From positions 1 through 64,000 of the forward strand of contig DASTDE010000004.1 in the NCBI GenBank assembly GCA_035710515.1: a stretch of DNA of 64,000 bases. The letters run 5' to 3'. Shown one piece after another: positions 24,225 through 31,419 of the stretch. Origin of the DNA: Candidatus Rubrimentiphilum sp. Lineage in GTDB: Bacteria > Vulcanimicrobiota > Vulcanimicrobiia > Vulcanimicrobiales > Vulcanimicrobiaceae. Numbering within the stretch: position 1 is the stretch's first letter; each line of letters starts with the position of its first letter. The notes beneath the pieces were generated by a model that did no database searches, had not been told where the DNA came from, and saw nothing but the letters and a program-made list of their open reading frames with translations. Both the position numbers and the translations under genes were made by a program.

Positions 24225-25513
24225 GTCCGCGGGTTCAAGTTCCGGTTCGCAGCGAACGTTATTAGCATATCCAGGAAGCCGGGCGCGTTGTGCGGCCATC
24301 CGTCGGCGGTTGCGGGCGGAATGCGCAAGGTATGATCCGCTCCAGGAAACGTCCGTACCCAGACTCTTTGATTCCCGCCGCGTTTCAACAGCCGAAGCGT
24401 CTTGGCGATGCTTTGCTGCACCGGAACGAGTGCATCGTCGGCTCCAAACAGTATCAGCACCGGGACGCGGACCGCTTCCCACGCTTGTGAGTTGTCGTAG
24501 TTTCCAACCTTGCGGTACCAGTCCCAAATCCAATTGTTATCGTCCGGAATCGCAAGGTCGCTCAACCATAGTGAGCCTGCGTACTCTTTGATGTCCATGC
24601 GCAACTGGTCGTGCGAGGTGCCGTTGCGCGCTGTATCGACGAATTCAGCATAGACCCTTTCCGCCGAGATGAGCTCCTGCCCTGAGTAGTGCTGGCGCAA
24701 ATAGGTGTCGACCCGGAAGAGATCTTGGTTATACTGCGGACCAACCGGCCCATCCGCAGCCGCCAGCCATGTAACTTCGGGATTGCGGAAAGCGATGGCC
24801 GGTGCGATCTCGGCACCTTGACTGTGTCCGTAAAGCCCGACGCGCGTCCGGTCCACGTCGGAGCGCAGCCAGAGCGTGTGGACGGCCGCACGCGCGTCGC
24901 CAGCCAAGTCTTGCAGCGATGCTCGGCGCCAGTCACCGGTTGATGTTCCGACGCCACGCTTATCGTAACTCAATGCAATGATGCCGTGGCGCGCTACGTA
25001 GTCGGCTAAATACGCCGTAGCCCACCGGCCTTCGGCGCCGGAGCCGTGCACGAAAACGATTGCCGGATGCTTGCCTGCCGACTGAGGCACGTAAATGCTA
25101 CCAGCCAGACGCACTCCGCCGCTTTCGAACGAGGTTTGCTCGACCGCATAAGGTTTGGCAACTGACTGCGAAACGCGGTGCAGTTTGAATGTTCCGTAAC
25201 TGCTATTTTCATGAAACGTGCCACGGATCACGTTTCCGCTCGCCGATGCATCAAAGAGTGTTGTCGTAGTGTCGCCGACAAGTTCCCAATGCAATGCAGG
25301 GCCTAGTTGCAAGTTTGAGAGCGGTATATCGAGCGCGCCTAGGTCTGTAGCCGAGAACGTCCCGCGGTTGAGCTTTGCGTCGAGGTCTATGCTTACGTTG
25401 AGCTGCGACGAGCCGCGCAGCATCGTCCCTTCCCAGTGGCCGGCGAGAGGTGACAATCCTTGGAGAACGTTGGCCGCGCCAAGGACGAAGTAAAGAGTAA
25501 GTACCTTAAACAT
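24221..25513 (-). CDS. Exported alpha/beta hydrolase (dienelactone hydrolase/S9-like)
   Basis: 430 aa. Signal peptide about 1-19. An N-terminal beta domain of about 125 residues precedes the hydrolase fold: HPAIVFVHGSGAEGRW, ALSYDKRGVGTSTGDWRR, nucleophile elbow GLYGHSQGAE, then LILFGADDALVPVQQS (Asp) and GADHTLR (His). This resembles exported acyl-peptide hydrolase or esterase proteins with an N-terminal lipocalin-like domain. It leads a two-gene unit with the AraC regulator. Confidence 0.85.
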   Translation of the reverse strand: MFKVLTLYFVLGAANVLQGLSPLAGHWEGTMLRGSSQLNVSIDLDAKLNRGTFSATDLGALDIPLSNLQLGPALHWELVGDTTTTLFDASASGNVIRGTFHENSSYGTFKLHRVSQSVAKPYAVEQTSFESGGVRLAGSIYVPQSAGKHPAIVFVHGSGAEGRWATAYLADYVARHGIIALSYDKRGVGTSTGDWRRASLQDLAGDARAAVHTLWLRSDVDRTRVGLYGHSQGAEIAPAIAFRNPEVTWLAAADGPVGPQYNQDLFRVDTYLRQHYSGQELISAERVYAEFVDTARNGTSHDQLRMDIKEYAGSLWLSDLAIPDDNNWIWDWYRKVGNYDNSQAWEAVRVPVLILFGADDALVPVQQSIAKTLRLLKRGGNQRVWVRTFPGADHTLRIPPATADGWPHNAPGFLDMLITFAANRNLNPRT

Positions 25514-25633
25514 CTTCGCAGTTTCTCACATAAACGGCCATTAGGCTTGTATGGAGATTGCATCCGAGCGCGGTGAAACGTGGTCACTGTCACGGCGCGG
25601 CGATGCTCAAGGAGCTAAAACGGCTAAAACGTC

Positions 25634-25663
25634 AGAACGCTAGAACGCTAGAACGCTAGAACG
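25634..25663. repeat. Tandem 8-bp repeat AGAACGCT
   Basis: Almost four head-to-tail copies of AGAACGCT precede and run into the 77-bp repeat. The same unit recurs as two to three imperfect copies at 26264-26287, where the last one encodes the end of ssb. The 25514-25756 gap otherwise holds no gene. Confidence 0.8.
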
Positions 25664-25732
25664 GCGTTGTCTCACGATTTGGCCGAATTTCACAATATCT
25701 CGCCGTTTTTGCCTGCATTTCACAGTATCTCA
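25656..25732. repeat. 77-bp intergenic repeat, copy B
   Basis: Near-identical to 23307-23382 (four substitutions, one 1-bp insertion) in the same orientation. It lies between the alpha/beta hydrolase promoter region and the VOC gene. A more decayed relative may be present at 26196-26255 (TTTCACAATA, then CTAATATCT and CTGTTTTCGGCC). Confidence 0.85.
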
Positions 25733-25756
25733 TTTTTTCGCTTTGTAAGATGCGGT

Positions 25757-26083
25757 TTACCGGCCGCCATAGCTCTTCGTGAGGTTGAAAATGAGGCCGA
25801 ATGGATCGCGCAGATAGCAACGCGGTAGGTCAGGATCTTCCTCGACAAGCGCACATCCCTGTTCGATCAGGTTCCTCTTTGCCTCTTCCAGATCGTCGAC
25901 CTCAAACTCGAAAACCGATCCATTCTCTTCCCCCGGCTCGAAGTACAAGATGAAGCTGCCGGTATCGAAGCCGATCACCCGTTCCGATTCCGATGTGATC
26001 GGAAAGCCGAGGACGCCGTTGTAGTAGTTCTTCGCTTCTTGGAGATCTTTGGCACGAAGCATGACGTCACTTGTCGATTTCAT
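25757..26083 (-). CDS. VOC (glyoxalase/bleomycin-resistance fold) protein
   Basis: 108 aa, cytoplasmic. Two beta-alpha-beta-beta-beta units: MLRAKDLQEAKNYYNGVLGFPI, then FILYFEPGEENGSVFEFEVDDLEEAKRNL, ending CYLRDPFGLIFNLTKSYG. Glu and His positions of true glyoxalase I are only partly present, so the reaction is unknown. It may be dimeric, each monomer giving half of the site. Flanked by repeat DNA on both sides. Confidence 0.8.
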   Translation of the reverse strand: MKSTSDVMLRAKDLQEAKNYYNGVLGFPITSESERVIGFDTGSFILYFEPGEENGSVFEFEVDDLEEAKRNLIEQGCALVEEDPDLPRCYLRDPFGLIFNLTKSYGGR

Positions 26084-26195
26084 TGTTTGACCTCTTTTTG
26101 GTCATCGGAACCAACGGTTTTCAAGGCGGGCTTTCCCAGCGCAAAGAACGCGATTACCGCGAGGTTTTTAGGCCGTGCTACGAGTACGGGCGCCG

Positions 26196-26278
26196 CATTT
26201 CACAATAACGAGGCAGTTTCCTAATATCTACCTGTTTTCGGCCAGATACTGGGAGCCATCATTAGAACGCTAGAACGG
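26196..26278. repeat. Degenerate intergenic repeat next to ssb
   Basis: The gap 26084-26278 has no gene. Its right half carries words of the 77-bp repeat (TTTCACAATA, TAATATCT, CTGTTTTCGGCC) in the same order, followed by AGAACGCT units at 26264 onward. I read it as a decayed third copy; the match is weaker than between copies A and B. Confidence 0.4.
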
Positions 26279-26713
26279 CTAGAACGGAATCTCTTCGTCG
26301 AGCGCGTCGCCTAGCGGAGCTGCGCCGGCCGCAACCGGTGTGCCGTTGCCAAAGCCTTCGCTCGATTCTTGCTGCTGCTGACGATCGCGTGGCGAGCCGA
26401 GCATCTGCATCGCGTTGATGACGACCTCGGTGGCCTGGCGTTTGTTGCCTTCTTTATCTTCGTATTGCCGAATCGAAAGCCGGCCCTCGACCAGGCACGA
26501 CATGCCCTTCTTTAAATAGGTGTTGCAGGTCTCAGCCAGTTTCTCCCAAGCGACGATGTCCACGAAGAGCGTGTCTTCGGGTTTGGGGTCGCGCTTATTG
26601 GGATTGACCGCGATGCGAAACTTCACGACGCCGGCGCCGGAGCCGATGTACCGGATCTCCGGGTCGCGCACGAGCGTCCCGACCAAAATCACTCTGTTAT
26701 AACTTGCCGCCAT
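26279..26713 (-). CDS. ssb: Single-stranded DNA-binding protein
   Basis: 144 aa. The OB fold covers residues 1-105 (NRVILVGTLVRDPEIRYIGSGAGVVKFRIAVN ... CLVEGRLSIRQYEDKEGNKR). A Gln/Gly-rich linker (QQQQESSEGFGNG) and the acidic tip DEEIPF follow. SSB coats unwound DNA as a tetramer and recruits repair and replication proteins through the tip. It follows rpsF by 75 bp, a common order; rpsR and rplI are not in this cluster. The last codons (TTCTAG) form part of the AGAACG repeat on the other strand. Confidence 0.97.
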   Translation of the reverse strand: MAASYNRVILVGTLVRDPEIRYIGSGAGVVKFRIAVNPNKRDPKPEDTLFVDIVAWEKLAETCNTYLKKGMSCLVEGRLSIRQYEDKEGNKRQATEVVINAMQMLGSPRDRQQQQESSEGFGNGTPVAAGAAPLGDALDEEIPF

Positions 26714-26787
26714 GATGCCTTACCTGTTCCTTTAGATGCAGTTGCTGCCGCCAGCATAGTGCCGGAGACTGCCACCAGTCTGGCACT

Positions 26788-27153
26788 CTATTCCGAAGGC
26801 GGGACCGTTGCCGGTGGCGGGACGGGGGGTGCCATCGCAGCCACTTTCTCCGCCTCGAGCGCTTGTTTGTCGAGCCGGATCAGCAGTGCCCGCAGGACGT
26901 CCTCGTTCAACCCGAGTTGGCGCTCAAGTTCCTTGGCGGCCTCGGCCTCGCTACGGAAGCGCATGACCACGTAGATGCCTTCGCGGACATCGTTCATCTC
27001 ATAGGCGAGGCGCTTTTTCCCGAGCTTCTCGACGTTGACGACTTCGCCGCCATTAGACTTGAGCGACTTGGCGATTGCCTCAGCGCGCTGGTCGGCTTCG
27101 GCCTCCTCGAGGCTGGGGCGCAATAGATAGGTTACTTCGTATTCGTTTGCCAT
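26788..27153 (-). CDS. rpsF: 30S ribosomal protein S6
   Basis: 121 aa. The S6 ferredoxin-like fold is plain: EYEVTYLLRPSLEEAE, then GGEVVNVEKLGKKRLAYEMNDVREGIYVVMRFRSE. A Pro/Ala-rich tail of about 20 residues (MAPPVPPPATVPPSE) replaces the usual acidic tail. S6 binds S18 and 16S rRNA on the 30S platform. Head of the rpsF-ssb unit and divergent from the RND gene, with a 102-bp shared upstream region. Confidence 0.97.
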   Translation of the reverse strand: MANEYEVTYLLRPSLEEAEADQRAEAIAKSLKSNGGEVVNVEKLGKKRLAYEMNDVREGIYVVMRFRSEAEAAKELERQLGLNEDVLRALLIRLDKQALEAEKVAAMAPPVPPPATVPPSE

Positions 27154-27255
27154 GGCGGGTCGCGGTGTTCCCCGAGGGGGGCCGGAGGGCCTCTCAGCGG
27201 CTTCTCACCGCCATCTGGCAAATTCACAGGTAGGATGGGAACACCGCCCTAGCCG

Positions 27256-30200
27256 ATGCCGATCGCCCATTTCGCCGTAAATCGCCGCGTAACGGTGGCC
27301 ATGATCGCCTGCGCGATCGTGGTGCTGGGAATATTCGCCTTCCCGCGCCTGCCCATCGATCTGCTGCCCAGCTTCTCGCCCCCGGTCATCAATGTAAGCG
27401 TCAGCTACACCAACGTCGCGCCGCAGCAGATGGAAACGCTGATCACGCGGCCGCTCGAAAACGCCGTCAGCCGCGTTGCGGGCATCCAGCAGATCAATTC
27501 GACTTCGTCCGAAGGCAGCAGCAACATTACCGCGCAGTTTTATTACGGCGTCAACATCGACACCGCCGCGGTCGACGTCCAGCAGCAAGTCTCGCGCGCG
27601 TTCAGCCAGCTGCCGAACGATCCCAATCTTTCCCAGCCGACGATCACCAAGTTTAATCCGAATTCGCTGCCGGTCGTGCGTATGTTCGTGACCGACCCGA
27701 ACATGTCGATGCGCGACCTGGGGGACCTGTGGGTCAACACGCTCTCGGATGAATTCTCCGCAGTATCCGGAGTAGCATCAGTCGGCATCAGCAACGATCA
27801 GACGCGCGCCATCATGGTGCAGCCCGATCTCAACAAATTAGCCGGCTACAATCTGACGATGAGCACGATCGTCAATCGCATCAACCAGGAAAACGTAAAC
27901 CTTCCAGCCGGTCTGGTGCAGATCGCCAAGAACGAGTACCAGGTTCAGACGAACGCGCTCTTCACCAACGCTTCGCAGATTGCGAACATCGTCGTCGCGA
28001 CCAAAAATGGCGCTCCGATATTTTTGCGCGACGTCGCCACCGTCAGCGACTCAATCGAGGAACAGCGGCTCTTCCAACGCGTCAACGGCGCGGAGGCGCT
28101 CGGCGTATCGGTGACGGCGCAGCCAAATGCCAACGTCGTGCAAGCCGCGCAAGGCATCTATGCCAAGATCGATCAGATCAAGGCGCGCTACCCCGGCATG
28201 CAGTTCGCCGTCGTTTTTGACCAAAAGGGCTTCATCACGCAGGCCGTCACGGCGCTCGAGCACACCGCCCTCTATGGCGCGATCCTCGCGGTCTTGATTA
28301 TTCTGCTCTTCTTACACTCGTGGCGCTCGACCGTGATCGTGGCGATTTCGCTGCCGATCTCCGTGATGGGCACGCTGTTCGCCGCCTACATGTTCGGGTT
28401 CACGCTCAACACGATGACGCTGGGAGGTTTGGCACTGGCCGTCGGGCTCATTGTGGACGACGCGATCGTCGTCATCGAAAACATCTACCGGCACATGGCG
28501 CGCGGACAACATGTAAAGGAAGCCGCTGAGAGCGCGGTTACCGAAATCTTCTCCGCGGTTTTAGCATCATCGGTGACGGTCATTACGGTGTTTGTCCCGC
28601 TGCTGCTCATTCCGGGATTGCAGGGACTGCTCTTCATGCCGTTCGCGCTGATGGTAATGACCGCGGTTGCGATCTCGCTGCTGGTTGCGCTGACGACGGT
28701 CCCGATGCTTTCGACGCTTCTGCTGCACGACGAAAAACCGCATACGAACGGGCACCGCCAAGGGTGGTATGCGCGTTTCACGCAAAAATTTGACGCCGGC
28801 TACGAGCGTTTCGCCGAGTGGTACCGCGCCAGGCTTTCCTGGTCGGTGGATCACCCCGGCCTCGTAATGGGTGCGGCCGGCGCGATCTTGCTCGTCACGC
28901 TGATCGCGCTACGTCTGGGTGCAGTTGCGACAGAACTCTTCCCGGCGTCAAACTCGCCCTTCGTACGCTTCAGCTTGCGCATGCCCAACGGCACCGCGCT
29001 CAACGTCACCAACGCCGTCGCCAAAGAGGTCGAGACTCGGATGCAAAAAGACCCGCGCATCCAAGCGCTCGCGGTCCAAGTCGGCGGCGGCGGAGGCGGT
29101 TTCGGAGGCGGCGGCAGCAACAGCAATTCCGCCAACATTTCGATCGCGCTTCAGCCCGGAACGAGCAGCGCCGTTGCCGGCCAATTCGTGCAGCAATGGC
29201 AAGGCGCTTTGAACGGAACGTTCGGCGGGCGCGGAGGCCGCGGCGGCGGTGCGGGCGGTGGTGGCGCGGGCGGCGGTGGCTCCGCGCGTCCGAACAATCC
29301 GCAGTTCGCGAAGTACCGCGCGATGTTCGGCAGGCCGATTCCGGGACTGCAAGCTTTTGGGCGCACGCAAGACATCGTGCAAAACATCATCGCGCGCGGA
29401 CAAGACAGTCTGGACATCCAGATCTATGGTCCGGACGTCACGCAGCTCTACAACATCGCGCAGACCAAGGTAATTCCGCAACTCGCGCAAGTGCCGGGCG
29501 TTACACGCCCCGATACGGGAATCACGCCGTCGCAACCGCTGCTGAACATCAACGTTGACCGCATCCGAGCCGCAGCGCTCGGTCTTTCGACGCAGACGAT
29601 CACGCAGACGATCGACACGGGCACGAGCGGCAGCATCGCGTCGTACTTGCAGACGAACGGCACGCAGTATCCGATCGTCGTGCAGCTGCGGCCCGACCAG
29701 CGGCGCAGCCTTCAATCGATCACCAGCCTCCAAGTGCCCGCGCCGGGCGCGGGCGGCGCGCAAATAGCGGGCGGCACCATCGGCGGCGCGGGCAGTCTGC
29801 TTTCCAATTCCACGACAAACTTCAGCCAGCAATACGCGCTGCCGACGGTTCCGCTGGGCGACGTTGCCACCATTGCCGTCGGCACCGGACCCTCGCAGAT
29901 CACGCGGCAGAACAAGCAACGCGAGATCGACGTGACGGCGTCGGTCTCCGGCGCTCCGCTCGGCTCGGTTGTTCAACAGGCGCAAGACATCATGAACTCC
30001 ATCGCGCTGCCGGCCGGGTACTATTGGCAGTTCGGACAGTCGCAACAGCAACAGAGCCAGACGTTCAGCAGCCTGGGGCTCATCGTGCTGCTGGCAATTC
30101 TTCTTATATATATGCTGCTCGCTTCGCAGTTCGAATCGCTGCTGCACCCGCTCGTCATCATGACGGCGGTCCCGCTTTCGATCTTCGGCGTCGTGCTCGC

Positions 30201-30642
30201 GCTGGTTATTACGCAGCGCGCCTTCGGACTGACCGCGTTCATCGGAGTGCTCATGCTCGTGGGCATCGTTGTGAAAAACGCGATCTTGGTCGTGGAGTTT
30301 ACCAATCAACTGCGCCGCCGCGGACTTGCTCCGCGAACCGCCGTGCTGCAAGCCGCGCCGATGCGGCTGCGGCCGATTCTCATGACGACGCTGGCAACCA
30401 TCGGCGGCATGCTGCCGATCGCGTCCGGCATCGAAGCCGGCAGTCAGACGCAAGCGCCGCTTGGCACAGTCGTCATCGGCGGATTGCTCTGCTCGACCAT
30501 ACTGTCGCTCATTGTGATCCCGACGCTCTACTTGTGGGTGGTCACCAAAGTCGAGCCGCGCTTCAAGCAGCGCCGCGTCGAAGGCGACGGGCGCGCGCAC
30601 GTGGGCGAGACTCCGGCGCCGTCCGGCGTCCCTGCGAGCTAG
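27256..30642 (+). CDS. RND-family efflux transporter with Gly-rich insertion
   Basis: 1128 aa. AcrB/MdtC-like order: TM1 (VTVAMIACAIVVLGIF), porter domain, TM2-6 with GLIVDDAIVVIEN carrying the two Asp of the proton relay, a second porter half, then TM7-12 (LIVLLAILLIYMLLASQFESLLHPLVIM ... VGIVVKNAILVVEF). Residues about 613-685 contain two Gly-rich stretches (GGGGGGFGGGG and GGRGGRGGGAGGGG) not normal for the family. It exports hydrophobic or amphiphilic compounds. No membrane-fusion or TolC partner gene adjoins, so partners must be elsewhere. Convergent with the TSUP gene, overlapping by 4 bp. Confidence 0.92.
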   Translation: MPIAHFAVNRRVTVAMIACAIVVLGIFAFPRLPIDLLPSFSPPVINVSVSYTNVAPQQMETLITRPLENAVSRVAGIQQINSTSSEGSSNITAQFYYGVNIDTAAVDVQQQVSRAFSQLPNDPNLSQPTITKFNPNSLPVVRMFVTDPNMSMRDLGDLWVNTLSDEFSAVSGVASVGISNDQTRAIMVQPDLNKLAGYNLTMSTIVNRINQENVNLPAGLVQIAKNEYQVQTNALFTNASQIANIVVATKNGAPIFLRDVATVSDSIEEQRLFQRVNGAEALGVSVTAQPNANVVQAAQGIYAKIDQIKARYPGMQFAVVFDQKGFITQAVTALEHTALYGAILAVLIILLFLHSWRSTVIVAISLPISVMGTLFAAYMFGFTLNTMTLGGLALAVGLIVDDAIVVIENIYRHMARGQHVKEAAESAVTEIFSAVLASSVTVITVFVPLLLIPGLQGLLFMPFALMVMTAVAISLLVALTTVPMLSTLLLHDEKPHTNGHRQGWYARFTQKFDAGYERFAEWYRARLSWSVDHPGLVMGAAGAILLVTLIALRLGAVATELFPASNSPFVRFSLRMPNGTALNVTNAVAKEVETRMQKDPRIQALAVQVGGGGGGFGGGGSNSNSANISIALQPGTSSAVAGQFVQQWQGALNGTFGGRGGRGGGAGGGGAGGGGSARPNNPQFAKYRAMFGRPIPGLQAFGRTQDIVQNIIARGQDSLDIQIYGPDVTQLYNIAQTKVIPQLAQVPGVTRPDTGITPSQPLLNINVDRIRAAALGLSTQTITQTIDTGTSGSIASYLQTNGTQYPIVVQLRPDQRRSLQSITSLQVPAPGAGGAQIAGGTIGGAGSLLSNSTTNFSQQYALPTVPLGDVATIAVGTGPSQITRQNKQREIDVTASVSGAPLGSVVQQAQDIMNSIALPAGYYWQFGQSQQQQSQTFSSLGLIVLLAILLIYMLLASQFESLLHPLVIMTAVPLSIFGVVLALVITQRAFGLTAFIGVLMLVGIVVKNAILVVEFTNQLRRRGLAPRTAVLQAAPMRLRPILMTTLATIGGMLPIASGIEAGSQTQAPLGTVVIGGLLCSTILSLIVIPTLYLWVVTKVEPRFKQRRVEGDGRAHVGETPAPSGVPAS

Positions 30643-31373
30643 CGCACGAAAAAGTAAGCGCTCATCGCGACGCCGATGCAGAGCACGACGACGCGCGTAA
30701 TTGCCGAGGGCACGCGGCGAAAGAAGCGCGAGCCGGCGTAACCGCCGATCATCGTGAAGACCGCCATGAGCAGCGCGATCTTCCACACGATGATGCCGGC
30801 AATCACGAACGGTATAACCGCCGTTCCGTTAATGACGATTGAAAGAACGTTCTTCAGGCCATTGGCGGCATTCATATTCGGCAGGCCGGAAAACGAGAGC
30901 ACGGCGAGCATCAAAATGCCCATGCCGGCTCCGAAGTAGCCTCCATAAATTGCAATGAAAAACTGCACGACGAGTTGGAGCGGCGTGTGCGGTTGCGCCG
31001 TTTTGCGCTCCTTCGTTACAAATGGGCTAATCGCGAAGACCGCCGTTGCAAAAAGCAGCAGCCAGGGAATCATCCGGACGAAGACCTTCGGCGGAGTGTG
31101 CAGCAATAGCACTGCGCCGATGACGGCGCCGACCAAACTCACGATGCACGCGGCGACCAGTAGATGGCGGTGCTCGCGAACCTCTTCGCGATAGCCGCGA
31201 GCGGAGGCGACGACGCCGAGCCACATCGCCGTATTGTTGGTTGCGTTCGCCGGAATCGCCGGGACGCCGGCCAGAATCAGCGCGGGAAACGTAAGGAAAC
31301 TGCCGCCGCCCGCAACGCTATTGATCGCACCGCCAAGCAGCGCGGCAATGGCGACTAGTAACCAGGGAGTCAA
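30639..31373 (-). CDS. TSUP (TauE/SafE) family membrane permease
   Basis: 244 aa, about eight membrane helices. The two repeated TSUP signatures are present: LLGGAINSVAGGGSFLTFPALILAGVPAIPANATN and, in the second half, YGGYFGAGMGILMLAVLSFSG with NAANGLKNVLS. The family exports or imports sulfite, sulfoacetate and other small organosulfur anions. Nothing nearby points to a substrate. Confidence 0.88.
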   Translation of the reverse strand: MTPWLLVAIAALLGGAINSVAGGGSFLTFPALILAGVPAIPANATNNTAMWLGVVASARGYREEVREHRHLLVAACIVSLVGAVIGAVLLLHTPPKVFVRMIPWLLLFATAVFAISPFVTKERKTAQPHTPLQLVVQFFIAIYGGYFGAGMGILMLAVLSFSGLPNMNAANGLKNVLSIVINGTAVIPFVIAGIIVWKIALLMAVFTMIGGYAGSRFFRRVPSAITRVVVLCIGVAMSAYFFVR

Positions 31374-31391
31374 CCCCTCGTTACCTCGGGG

Positions 31392-31409
31392 TCCTTCGAT
31401 ACCTCAGGA
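31392..31409. repeat. Small hairpin repeat, copy 1
   Basis: TCCT-TCGATACCTC-AGGA lies in the gap between TSUP and rel. The minus-strand sequence around it, CATCCTGAGGTATCGAAGGA, matches 42075-42094 except at two positions that pair with each other. Could also help terminate rel. Confidence 0.6.
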
Positions 31410-31419
31410 TGACAAGAAA

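Noticed and set aside
23307-25732. Insertion sequence ends
   Set aside because: The 77-bp repeats are in direct orientation and the enclosed genes are an AraC regulator and a hydrolase; no transposase is present.
25620-26290. CRISPR-like array from the regular AGAACGCT units
   Set aside because: Units are 8 bp without spacers, so this is a simple tandem repeat, and no cas gene is near.
28948-30786. 612-codon open frame on the minus strand opposite the RND gene
   Set aside because: It is the mirror of a clear RND transporter, composed almost wholly of Arg, Ala, Asp and His, and has no domain. High GC content creates such frames.
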